Source: Eopsaltria australis (taxonomy: Eukaryota > Chordata > Aves > Passeriformes > Petroicidae). Taken from it: DNA of 64,000 bases. The stretch's first letter is position 1. Each line of letters opens with the position of its first letter. This document shows, piece by piece, positions 10,880 to 22,500 of this stretch. The notes beneath the pieces are model-generated. The model searched no databases. It was not told the DNA's origin and worked only from the letters and a program-made list of their open reading frames with translations. The translations under genes and the position numbers were made by a program. The stretch lies in assembly GCA_034509425.1 (NCBI GenBank), contig JAVTVJ010000071.1, positions 310,001 to 374,000 of the forward strand, in the 5' to 3' direction.

Positions 10880-13800
10880 AGCAAACGCCCGCGTCCGCCC
10901 CATCTAACCGTGCCTTTGCGATCTGATCTGTCTGCTCTTCTAAACTCCCTCTTCCTCCAGCTGCTCGCCCTGAGCCCGCGTAGGCACCGCGTCCAAGGCA
11001 GCAGCACTTAGGAGACTGTAGACTTACACGGCTTTTGTACCTGATCGCTGCTGAACACTGTGAATCTCCTTACTCGGAATCAAGGGTAACGCTGTAGCTG
11101 CCCGTGAGGCGGGAGGAGCAGAGAGGGCAGGCTGGCAGGCGGAGCTGTGGATCCAGGAAAGCCGCCCACCGTTTTCACGTCTTCCCCCCTCGCTCTGGCA
11201 CTGTGAATCCCTGGGGCAATGTGATACTCCCTAGGCCTTTTTTTTCTATCTCACCTTGTCCTTGGATTGATGGAGACCTCTTGTCTCTGCGGTGCACACA
11301 CTCCCTCCTCCTAGATCCTCCTCTTCCCGACTGAGCCACGGCTGTGTACTGTTCAGTGAACTCACCTCTCCTTCCCTGCCAGTCGAACCGACACTAACCA
11401 CTGTGATGCTCTCTGCAAATAACACACGGGCACTTCATTTCCTCAAGGCCACCCTTGTCCGCAGTCTCCCTCCTCGAAGCCCAGCGCAGAACCTGCTCTG
11501 GCTGGTGGGGGAGTGTTGGTTTGGGCCAGGTGTGATCGTTCCCACTGTGAGCTCTGTCCCCTCAGAGATGAGGGGGGATTGGTTGCATGCATTTCAGTCC
11601 CTTGTAGGTTTTTCTTCCCCTCATAGTCCTTGTGTTTACACTCACCAGACTTCTCGTGGGTGCTGGGTGTAGTTCTCATGTGGCAGCCTGTGGTTAAGCT
11701 TCCAAAGGCACATGTTGTTAGCCCCAGGCTGGGGAGGGGAGGTGTCAGGTGGACACCATAAGGAGCATCAGCAGGGAGAGGTCAGGGAGCAGCCCTGGGT
11801 TATTTGCCCCTGGTGTTAGGGCCAGCAGCAGCTTGTCTGAATTTTGCTGTGGCTTTGGAGCTGCTGCCACAGAGCTTCCATTTCCCCTCACCTGCAGTGA
11901 AATCTGATGTTTCAAAGTCCTTATTTAGCTCTTTCTCAGGAATGAGTTTGGTCTCCCAAGTCATTTGCAACTTAATGGCAAAGTGACCTCAGACTGAGGG
12001 CTCAGCTATTGGGAACTCAGTGAGAGGACTAAAAGTAAAAGCATTGTCTTAAAGCAAAAAAAAACAAAAACAAAGGAAAGCTCAGTCTAGTACAGACATT
12101 TCATATGCCACAGAGCCAGCACTGCCCAGGGGCTGCAGTGCCACCCTGCCAGCCCAAGCCTTGTGACAGCAGAACATTGCTGTGCCTGAGCTGCTCCAGG
12201 AAGTTGGGTTTGAGTTCCATCAGCACCTTTCCAAGCTGTAAGAGTGCCCTGAAGGTTTCTGTGTCCCTCTAGGAGAAACTCACTCCCTGGTGTGGGTGGC
12301 AGAGCAGTTTTTACGTGTAGGTATTCACCACACAGCTGCCATACGTCCACCCAGTGCCAGAGGGTCTGAGCTCTTCACCCCCCCTGCTCTCAGCTGGGAA
12401 GGGCAGGTCCCTCCACGCCCCCTAAATCCGGGTTATGAGAGCATGTGCCTTTCTAAGGGTGACCAAACCCAGCAGGGATCACAGGCAGCCCTGCCCAAAC
12501 CACGCCACTGCCGCTCTGTGTCCGTAGCCCTGACGGTTTTTGTGTCCCACCTTGGGGCCGTTCGCCTCGCCTTTCCCAGCACGTGTTTTTGTGTGACTCG
12601 GAAATTCATTCCATTATCTCCCTTTCTGTTTGCCTCTGCGAAGCTGAGCTCCGGGCAGCCGTCTCCTACCACGGGATGTAGTAGCGGGGCAGAGACCTGG
12701 GACGCAGTGGCCTCCTGACGTGAAGATCATCTCCCTCTGGCACGGGTGGCTGCCTCGGAGTGGGTGTGTGGCTGCTCAGTGAGGGCTCCCAGAGCAGAGG
12801 GGGGAAGGGACCCAGCCTCCGCCGAGGAAAGCCGCTCTCTCCATTCCTACTGAAGGAAAACTCGAGACTCAGAGGCCGAGAGCGATGTCGCCTTTTCTAG
12901 TTTGAGACGAAGCGTCCATCAACCTGTTTCTTTTCTAACGAAGTGACACAGAGCAAATCCGGTTCACGGTTTCAATGTAGCGCTGCAGCTTTTTGGTGAG
13001 GAAACAAAAAAAAAAAACCAAGTTTTTATTTACTGAGAATCCTGCAGTCCGGCGAGGAGCACGATAGAAAGTCTTAGCAGGGGTGTGGTGTGCACATTTC
13101 TGACGGTACTTACTCTGCTTCAGCTCTGGGTGAACAGGAGAGAACGCCAAATTCTTGGAGATCGCTTCCTCCTGTGTGAGAACCTGGTGGGGTAAGTCTG
13201 CATCCTGTTCTCCAAGTCACTCCACGCTTTTGTAGCAAATGGAAGTCACTCGAGGAAAAGAATCTGCAAAGGATCTTTCACCCCAGAGCGGCTGTGGCCA
13301 ATATCCCCAATGGTACAAAGTTTCCTTATCCCCCAAACTGTCGTGTTGCAATACTTGACATTTCTATGGCAAGGACCCCGTTTCTTCCCGTTTCCGCACT
13401 GAATTCCTGGGAACGACTCCCTGCTCCAGCCTCTGTGCACCTGTCTTGTTTTTAAATGCAGTTATGCCCTGAAGGGTTGGGGTTTTTTTAAGTATATTCA
13501 ATTGTGATTTAGCACTTTTTTGATACTAGCTCATTATTTAATTAGTGCAACAGTTTCAGATGATGAACAAACAAGGAGTTAAATTTTGGGCATTACACTG
13601 AAACAGTCCATCCCCGAGGACAAACCACATCAGCCTGAGGGTGGCTTGGCCCTGTCTGAGCCCAGTGTCCCCAAAGACACCACCTCAGAGGTGCTGTGTG
13701 CTTGCTTTTATTCCGAATTACAGAGTGTTTCACAATGGTTTGGGCTGTGACTGACGTGTTTTCAGACTGTTCCCCTCTGGGGAGAATGTTAAAGTGGTTG

Positions 13801-15650
13801 TGATTTGAATTCTTCAGATGCAAAATGTAGCGCAGCGCATCCGTTGTGATCTCGTCAGGCCCTGCCAGGGCTGTGGGACCTGCAGCCTGTGCCCGAGTAA
13901 TTCCTGTTTAACTCCAGTTGCTGCTGTATGTCAGGATTTCCTTTAGTCTCTCTCACCAGTGAGGCTGGGAGGGAAGTGAACCATGATCCCAAGGGCACAG
14001 ACCTGTAAAGGATTGGGAAGGGGGAGTGGAGATTTTGGGTTAAGTCGATGAATTTAGGAAACCTAACATTCCTTGTTATGCACATGTTGCAATTCATACT
14101 GGTGTAAGTGTAAATATTTGGTGTGTTGGCAACAAGTCTTTGGTGAGATTGCAAATTGAACCTCTGCTTGGGAGGAGGGGCACCTTTCCTTTCTGACACG
14201 TGAGCTTTTTGGAGGTTGGCTTGGAGGTGATGTGGTGATGAAGACTCCAATCTTCAGGCACTGGGCTCGCTGACCCTGGTGGTCCGTTCCAGCCCCACGT
14301 GTAAGCCTGTGGTTGTCTTTAGTGATCCATTCTTTAGCCAGACACTCCCTTTCTCACCTCACAGGCAGAGCAGTTGTTTTGGCAGTTCAGTGTGGTGGGG
14401 TCTCTCGAGGGACTCAGTGCTGGAGACTGAGCCTGGGCCGTGCCAGTCGCTGGCTCCCGGCCACCTTCACCCACCCACTGCGCAGTATTCGGGCTCTTCC
14501 TCCCTGCAGGGTTTTGTGCTATCTGGAGGAAAGTGCCCCAAATTTCTGGTGCTGAACATGACATTGCATCCAACTGCATCTGCTGTATTACCTGCCCAGG
14601 AGGAGCTGGGGCTGCCCCGGGCCTTGTTCCTCTCTTCAAAGACAGATTGTGTTTCACAGACTTTGGTTTGTGGGCTGAGCCCTCACTCACGGCAAATGGA
14701 GTTGCCGAGTTTTGTCTTTCTTTTTATAGGAGGAGATGATTTTTGTTTTTTTCAAATTGAAGATGCTTTATCTTTTTTTATTTTGTGTTTACAAAGAAAA
14801 AGAACCAGCGCTAATCTTAGCTGTTCAAGCTGACTTTAAACTTGCTTTGGGATTGTTCTTTTTAGAAGAAAGTATGCAATTTTTTGGGGTACACGCCTGT
14901 CCCCCCTCCCAGGGAGAAGATGCGGCACCTTCCAGGCTGTACCTGTAGTGAAGTCTGTACCTTCAGGAGGCTGCTGAGACACAGAGCAGATGCCAAAAAG
15001 CCCCAAACACGTCCCGTTCTGTGTGCAGCTGAGGTGGAGCCAAGGCTTTAATGCTCTTCCTTCCACCCACCTCAGAAGTTTCCAACAGCAGCAGCAGCAT
15101 TTCCTCGGCTCAGATCCGCGTTTTGGAGCCGGCACAGCGCTCACAGCGCTGTCACGTTGCAAAGGTCTCCCTTTTAGCTCTCACATTGGTATTACTTAAA
15201 TTTTTTTTTCCCAAAAGAAAAGTACCTGTGCTGTTCTCGCTAGGTCAACCCAGCTCAGACATTTTTCTTACCCACAGAAGAATAACCTGGGATTCCCTGA
15301 CAGGGCAGAGACAGTCGAGTTCAGTTTGCAATGTGGACATTTTTGCTAATTGTGATGTATGGCAGTGGGGCTGATTTGTAATACAAATGTTATTTAATCT
15401 GTCTGTATTTTGATACTTGAATTTCCTTTTATTTCCTGTATATACAATTGTTAATCTGTTCAAATTTGTCTGAATTTTAAACATCTTGTGGTACCAAACA
15501 TAACCAATCTGTGCAACAACATAGACTGACCTCACTACAACAAGGCGAGATTGTAAATATTCCTGGGCTTCCAGCAGTCGTTTTGTTGTTTTCATAATTG
15601 TACAACTTAGAACAGACCGAATTAATAAACAACCTTAGACACACGTGTGT
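10880..15650 (+). other. ANKS1A: ANKS1A 3' untranslated region (putative, about 4.7 kb)
   Basis: No other coding exon or strong gene feature lies between the ANKS1A stop codon and the first good polyadenylation signal at 15624. The last part (about 15160-15620) is AT-rich and looks like a conserved UTR end. I did not see another AATAAA between 10880 and 15620, so a shorter transcript would need a variant signal. The true 3' end is inferred. Confidence 0.55.
15624..15629 (+). promoter_or_regulatory. ANKS1A: Putative ANKS1A polyadenylation signal AATAAA
   Basis: AATAAA followed about 17-40 nt later by the GU-rich run cacgtgtgtgctgttgtgtg, the expected arrangement of signal and downstream element. 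It is the first canonical signal after the ANKS1A stop. Confidence 0.6.
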
Positions 15651-18090
15651 GCTGTTGTGTGTGGCCTCAGTGTTGTGCCCAAGTCCTCCTGGGGGTCTGT
15701 GTCAAAGCAGGGCAGTTCTCATCCTGCAGGCACTGCCTGGGGGTGGTTTGGGAGCTTTGGTTGAAGCTTCTCTTTCTGCAGTCAATCATAATGACCTAAA
15801 TATTGAATATTATTATTTTGAGACTAATTGATGCGTAAAATCACATCCAAATGTTCTGCTAAAGACAGCACAAGTGTCTGCAGACATTGTGGGTGTGTTC
15901 TACACATGATGGAGAGTTAGAAAAGCTCATTTTTACCCCACTAATGTACATCTGCAAGGACTGTGTCCCTGGGGGCTGTCATGTTCTGGGGATAACCACT
16001 GAAATCCCTTTTTGCAGCATGGCAGTGAGTGGTTCCTGTGACACCAGCACCCATTTGGGCAGCCATAGTTCAGAACATTTACCCAGCAAAGACCAGGGGC
16101 TTGCCAGGAACTAGGACATTTCAGTATGTAAAACTAGAGCAAGAAACCCAGACATTTAAATACAGGTTAAAGTTCAGATTTTCATGTCAAGTGAAATCTG
16201 ACTGATGTGAAATGCTAAATACACCAGGGACTGCTAAATTTATACCGTATGTTCCAGTTCTAATAACAAGGCAAGTCAGGTTTTCAGGCTGACATGAAAT
16301 ACACTGAGCTGGTTTAATGGTTTGAAACACCATGAGATTTTATCCCTCACAGCCACAGCCCTGGCTGGGACTGACACTTGAGCAGAGGTCACAGGCCCCA
16401 GGCAGAAGGAACACCTTGAGTTAAAAGGCCTGATCTGCACTGCAGTTGAATGAGCTCCACAGCCCCTTGCCTTCCCCACTGAACAGTGACAGGTTTTTGA
16501 GGAAAAAAGGCTGCTGCTTTTTCTAGTTGAGAGGTTTATTCAGATCCTGATGTGCTAAGGGTCATCTCCTGCTGGCCTCAGTGGAGCTGTCGGATGGATT
16601 TTTACAAGCTGAGGCAGGATCTGAGAAACTGGAGGGGAATGGATTCCACCTCTGCCTGGTACATGGAGAATGTGATCAGAAATAATCCAACGTGCAGCTG
16701 GGAGAAAAACCTTCATGAGAATTCCCTAACTCTTGCCTATTGTAGATGGTGCTTCCAAACCCACACCCAACTTCCAGCAGCTCTTCCTGAATGCAACCAA
16801 GTCCCTTTGGGAAATCTTTTGGAGAATATTGTCCATCAAGGAAAATTAAAAGGCTGAGGAGGGAATGAACCCATCACCCTGTAGGGAGGAAAAGTATGAA
16901 AACAAAAAATAAATCTCCTGTGAGAGAAGCTTCCTGAGGCAGCCAGGAGCAGACTGGGGACAGCCCTGTTCCAGGAGGATGCTAAACCAGGAATGCTCTG
17001 GAGGGATGTAGATAAACCAGCATCCAGCACAGGAACCCAGGTGATTGTGTGGCACCTGAGAGCACTCCAGCATCAGCTGTACTCACCTTGCTTTCCCTTT
17101 GTCAAACATCCAATTTCTTTCACACAGGAAAAAGCCCCATCAGTGACTTGTGGTGTGGAGGGAACAGAGTCTGGCCAGATCCTTCTACACAAGGTGCAGA
17201 GCCAGTACAGCTGTTTATTTGTGTGTCTTTATGAAAAAAGCTGTGAAGGTGTTTGAGCCCTTCTCTTACCTCAGGGAATTCCCTTTGCCCAGGCTCCGAG
17301 CAAAGCAGATCCATGGATCCCTGGCTTACCAGGAGGGGAGACCTGGCTCTGCTGTGCTGCTCTGACTGCTCAGCCTCTCTGGGGTGATCCAGAGAAACAA
17401 ACACACACACAAAGATGTTTGCAGGACCAGCCTGGTCACGCTCAGCCAGCAAGAAGCAGGTCTGGGGCACTGCAGGCTGAGGGGATTTGTGTGTGTGGGA
17501 GGAAAAGCAGGGTGCTGTTCCCTGGCACAGCAGGGAAGGGCAGGGAACTGCTTACACTGACACACAGCACTCCTGTCCCAGCACAGGATTAGGCTCCAGG
17601 CACTGGGATCCATAGAATCTTATAATGGATAGAGGATTTCAGCCTCCAAGAAGCACCTTTAGTGCAGTCTGAGGAAGGAGACAGGCAGCTGTAGAGAAAT
17701 CTCTGCAGGCTAGGAAAAAAAGATGTCTACATCAAATGCAGCTTTTCCTTTTTAAACAGGCCTCCTAACTGCATTCCCTCATTCCTCACAGGATCTCAGA
17801 ATCCTTCAAACTTGTGAGAACTCCCAGTTCCTCCTGGGAAGGCTCTTGGCTCTGTTTTCTGCAGGCAAGAGCTGAAGCTCACTGTGTGAGGTGTGCCAGT
17901 GACAGGCCTTGAGGGAGGGATCCACGGGGCCTCTGGCTCTTAGAGGCATTTCTCTCATCTGTCACTGAAAAGTGATGAAAGCATCAGTTTGGGAATACCC
18001 AGAGTCCATTTAGTGCTTTAGTAGCTCCTGTAGAAGCAGCAGTTCTCTCCCTTTCTCCCTGACTTCCTAGGCAGCTTTATCCAAGAGCTC
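15651..18090. other. Intergenic region, no gene recognised
   Basis: No family was recognised on either strand. A plus-strand frame of 101 codons at 16552-16857 has no recognisable motif. AATAAA hexamers on the minus strand occur at about 16533-16538 and 17214-17219 and could serve a minus-strand transcript from the 18 kb region (speculative). A short CACACA run is at about 17398-17411. Confidence 0.5.
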
Positions 18091-18225
18091 CTAGAATTTC
18101 TTCCATTTATCCTGGACACTGAGTGAGTGGCAGAGGCTCTGGATGATGACATTCAGTAAGTCCAAAACCCCGAAAATCTCCTTGGGATGAGACAGTGAAT
18201 GGAAGGTTCTACACTGCAATAAATG
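18091..18225 (-). other. Possible minus-strand terminal exon, 44 codons, unrecognised
   Basis: On the minus strand an acceptor-like ccccactttacag is followed in phase 0 by an open stretch of 44 codons ending in TAG. It contains HPKEIFGVLDLLNVIIQSLC and SLSVQDKWKKF. The sequence looks like a helical protein end, with alternating hydrophobic residues, but I do not recognise it. Candidate upstream exons do not join it in a consistent phase, so it may be chance. Confidence 0.2.
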
Positions 18226-19019
18226 CTGTAAAGTGGGGCCATTTTGGAATGCTGAGGAAGTCCATCAAATGCAGCACTTACCCTCTCTTAGCTGAGGGGT
18301 AAAAAGAGCACAGCGCTTTCCAGAGAAACCCTCCACGCCCTCATGAAGACCAGCAGAATGTTTTTCTAGCTAATGCTTGTTTCTGCAGGGAGAGTGTCAG
18401 TCACTGAAGCAGCTCTTCAGCTGAGACGCCAACACCTCAGAGGAGAGCTCCTCTGCAGAGTCTGCTTGGTGCGTGTCACAATCACAGCTTACACAGCTGG
18501 AGCCTCTAAATCTTCCCATATTAGTGACTCATACCTGACACTCATCAGATTTAAGAACTTCTTAGTAAATCATGAAGCAATGAATAAATAAAACAGGCTC
18601 CAACTTTTCTTTTTTCTTATTCCAGGAGCTGTCTTGTTTTCTTGGTACTTCTACAGTCAGACCCTAACCCACTTCCATCGCCATTCTCACACAGTTTTTG
18701 CTATGAGACAGAGAAAAGCCAAGCCTGAATATATAGATATATATTTATATTTATAAACAGGCAGACCTGTGTGGGAGAAACCGACTCCTGGCAGTCCAAA
18801 GTCGCTGTGAGGACAATTTCAACGTGGAAATATCACCAGTGTGGAAATATCACCAGTGACAGAGAACTGGTGCAGGGCTGGCTGCAGAAAAGCAGGATAA
18901 AAGTATGGGAAGGAACGCGAACCGCAGCCTCGAGAGGAAAGGGGGGTTAAAAGCATTTACTGAGCAGCTTTTGAGTGAAAACGTGCAGGTTTGCGTACAC
19001 AGAACTCACCTCTCCGGCT
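18226..19019. other. Intergenic; short duplication and AT-rich patch
   Basis: It contains an AT-rich patch at about 18730-18760 and a perfect 17-bp direct duplication (18824-18840 and 18841-18857, unit gtggaaatatcaccagt). Other short open stretches on the minus strand at about 18417-18540 have splice-like edges but no recognisable product. Confidence 0.5.
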
Positions 19020-19120
19020 GTGGGCGTGAGGGACTCCGCCTCCCTCAGGTCCCCGCCATCCCCGGCGCGGCGCTGACCCCTAGTGCCGGCCGGGAGCGGC
19101 GGCCCCGCCGCCTCACTGCA

Positions 19121-19180
19121 TTAACACCGGGCACTGAGCGAATTAACACCGGGCACGGAGCGAATTAACACCGGACACTG
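19121..19180. repeat. 22-bp tandem repeat, about 2.7 copies
   Basis: Unit ttaacaccgggcactgagcg plus aa, starting at 19121, 19143 and 19165, with one or two differences between copies. It lies inside the CpG island. Confidence 0.85.
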
Positions 19181-19435
19181 CCCTCGGTCCCTGCTCTGCC
19201 CCGGGGCCCGGCGGGTCGGGACTCCCCACAACCGCGGGCGCGGCGCCCCCCTGCCCCGCGAATGGGCCGCGCCAGGCGCCGTGCCGAGGCGGCGCGGCGG
19301 GGCGCTCCCATTACAGGCGGAGGGGGGGAGCGAGGGGAGTAACGGCCCCGGCGTGAGGCGGTGGCGGCGCCGCGCTGAGGGACGGGGCGGCCGCGGCGCC
19401 GGGACCCTGGGGCAGCCCGGGGTCTGCCGTCGGTG

Positions 19436-19536
19436 CCGGCCCTGCCATGGTATCCCGGCCCTGCCATCGCCTGTTGGCCCTGCCATCGCAGCTCGGAGGC
19501 CCGGCCCTGCCGTCGCATCCCGGCCCTGCCATCCCG
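19436..19536. repeat. Degenerate minisatellite with GGCCCTGCCATC core
   Basis: About five irregularly spaced copies (roughly every 19-26 bp) of a ggccctgccatc/gtc core inside the CpG island. Copies differ by substitutions and small length changes. Confidence 0.75.
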
Positions 19537-22500
19537 GGAGCTGCCGCGGGGCCCGGAGCTGTCGGGGAGCGGCAGCGGGAGCTGCAGGGAGCGCTGCCGG
19601 CCGTGCAGCCGCCGCAGCATCCTTCCTCCTCCCTCATTCCTCTGGGTTTGTCCATTTTCCTTTCCGGCGGGCCCAGAAGGAAGGGCCTGGCTCTGGTCAC
19701 CTGCTGTAATCACCCCTGCGCTTCGCTGGAATTGGGGTTAAACCCACAAACCCTGGGATGAGGCTCCTTGTGTGCCAGTAAACAATTTGCCTTTTTTCTC
19801 CCTCCCAGCATTATTTCCCTTCTTAATTTATTTCCTCAGCATCCATGACAGCTGCTGGCCAGCACCTGCGGCTCTGGGGGATTATGGAGCTCCCAGGGCA
19901 CAGGGCAGGGGATGGGGAGCCACGGGAACAGCCTGTGAGTGGGAAAGCAACCGGGCATGAGAAACAAAACCAGTAAAACTCATCATGAGACCTGCCTGGC
20001 CCAAATCCTGCCCAGGAATTTCCCTCAGTGCTCCTTGTGCAGCTTTGTGCAGTGCCAGACCCAGCTCCTGCCCTTCTCTGGTCCCTAACTTCGCATCAGG
20101 AAGCTGAGGACAGAGAAATAGCATTTATAGAGAAAGAACAGCTTCTGAGGGGACTGCAGTTTGCTCTTGTCTCTGTTTCAGAGCAGGGCCCATCGCTTCC
20201 AGCCTATAAATCCTGATCCCAGAGGAGGCAATTGTAAGTATTTAAATATATATGCATTTGCCCTGCATTAATTTCCTTTCTCGAGTGACTGGTGACGTGA
20301 AGGATTGTAATAGCAGAATGTATTTTTAATGCATTTCCTGCAGATTTCTGCAGGGCAATCTAATTCCTGAGTGGGTTTAACTTGCCACAAAGGCAGAAGA
20401 CCTCAGGAGCACTGGTAATAGGGCAGGGTGGGTTCTTTTAATCTACTGTTTTAATGAGCTCCATCCATCTTTCTGATTAGGATAATCTCATTTATTTTAG
20501 CCGAGCCATCTAGCTGAAATCCCAACAGAGGAAATTGGGATTTTGAGTCTTTCAGGGTGAGTGCTTGAAGTGTCAGGCAGCAAAGTCCATAGGGGGAGAT
20601 TTCCAATTTGCCCTTTTATCACCTCAGAAATTTGTAACCCTGGTGATCACATTGGAAAAGGACCATTTGGGCTGTGAATCTGCCTCATTGATGAGGGGCT
20701 GTGGAGAGCCCACGCAGGTCTCCTCTGCTCTGCTTGGAGCAAGGTCCCTAAGAAACTAAACCCAGCTTGGTGCAGAGGGCTCAGCTTTCCAAGAAGGCTC
20801 CCACTTTCCTGGCAGGAGCAGAGAGAGCTCTGTGGCTGGACCTTCCTCACCTGTGGAACGGCCACACTTTTGCAGCCCCGCCGTCGTGACCGTGCTGGGC
20901 GCGGCGAGGGGGAGAGCCTGCCAGTGCAAACAGAAATACCTTCCCCGTGGAAGGGGAAATGGATTTTTTGTTTAAAAGATGGCAGTGTTTTTCCAAGCCT
21001 GATGAACATGAAAGTCCCCATTTAAAGGAGTCGAACTGGCAGAGAAACTGGTCACTGTTTGCACGCCCACGCGCCGACAGAGGAGGAGAAAGCAAACTTC
21101 CTGGTGTGTCCCGATCCAAATCACCTGGGAGTGAGGCACAGTGCCCTGAGCTCTGAGCTGCCTCGCTGAGCAGCCGCAGAAGGCTCTCTGTGAAAAAGCA
21201 AACCCCATCCCAACCGGAGAGGCAGAGCCCTGGTGGTGTCACAGCCCTCACTTCCAAAACGGGAGGGAATTTGGAGCCTAGCAGCTACATCTGTTGCTAT
21301 TGGAAATTGGCCTTACAGGAGGAAGGTGATGGGGGTGGAGGGCAGAAAGCATTAGCAGGTGTTTTGGGAGGGTGTGGAGGGGAGAGCAGGGGAAGACTGG
21401 AGTTTTCCTCTGCCCAGTCCGCCAGGAAAGCTATTTTTGCAGGAGCTCCTGGGCGCTAGACAAGGTTTGGATTGTTCCCGTGCTGGATGCTGGTGCAAAT
21501 ACGTGGGCAGACAGCTGGATCCTGAGGAGCTCCCAGCGTCCCAGCAAGCGTGTAGAGGGGTGTTTTACACCTTGTCCAGGTGAGAGGATGTCTTGGCGTC
21601 GGGTTTGCCATAGTGCCTGAGTTTGGTTGGGAGTCCTCTGCAGAAGTGAGTGTCTGCTGCAGCGCTGCATGTGGGCACGCAAGGCGTATATGTGCCCATA
21701 ACACACCTCCTGCTTCACCAGCAGCTATGGGATCTGTCAATTCCCTCCTCCTCGGGTGGTGCATGACCTTTCCTGTGAGACATCCCATGTGCATGAGCTG
21801 GCTGTTGCCACCTCCGTTGCAGTGGATGTGTCCAAGCTACTTGGAGAAAACCACCCCCTGTCCTGTTCAGCCTCCTGTGGGCAGTGCCCAGGCTCGGGGT
21901 GTTCCAGACCAATCTGTCACCTGTGTGTTTAGGGGATGGGTTGGTGCTGGGTAAACTGAGGCTTGGAAGGGTTTGGTTCATGGTCACATGGGCAGCCTGG
22001 CCACAGCCCAGGCATTGTGACAGGGAGTTGTGCATGGAGCTGGGGAGATGCTTCTCATGCCATCTCACCCCGTTGGACACCTCCACATCCAAAATTGGAT
22101 TTGGGCTCCCCGTGTAAAGCACTGGGTTGCTCTTGGTGCCGCTGGCTCTGGGTAATCTTTGTATTTGCTGACTTGACTTAATTGTGGCTCGGTGGAGAGC
22201 TCGGCTCTGGGGAGGCTGAAGGTACAGGGAGGCCCAAACCACACACAGAGCTCAGGGAGGGATTGTGATCCAAAAAAAAAAAAAAGTTCAAAGGTGTTTT
22301 TGGCTTAATGCGGTTTATCTAGATTGCTTTATGTTCATTAATCTGGATTAACACAAAAACTCTTGGAATGGCTGGCTGGGGAAGGGTTTGCTCAGCTATT
22401 CTGACAGGGACAGACTTTTCCAAAAGTGAAAAGTTCGAGCTGGGAAAAAAAAAAAAATGCCAGGTCCTGTTTGGCATGAGTACATGGAAGCCCTGTGAGC

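Larger units (their letters stand above)
19020..19620. promoter_or_regulatory. Orphan CpG island
   Basis: About 600 bp very rich in CG dinucleotides and GC boxes, far from the start of any gene I can identify: ANKS1A ends about 3.4 kb before it and SCUBE3 starts about 11 kb after it. It has the look of a promoter-associated island. No first exon is recognisable on either side. Confidence 0.6.

Noticed and set aside
16552..16857. Plus-strand frame of 101 codons in intergenic DNA
   Set aside because: It starts with an ATG but has no family resemblance, and both strands are partly open. No supporting splice or promoter signal.
17600..17680. Sequence ccatagaatcttataatgg, loosely like the end of a CR1 element
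   Set aside because: Only a few bases agree with the CR1 tail I remember and the flanks do not continue the match.
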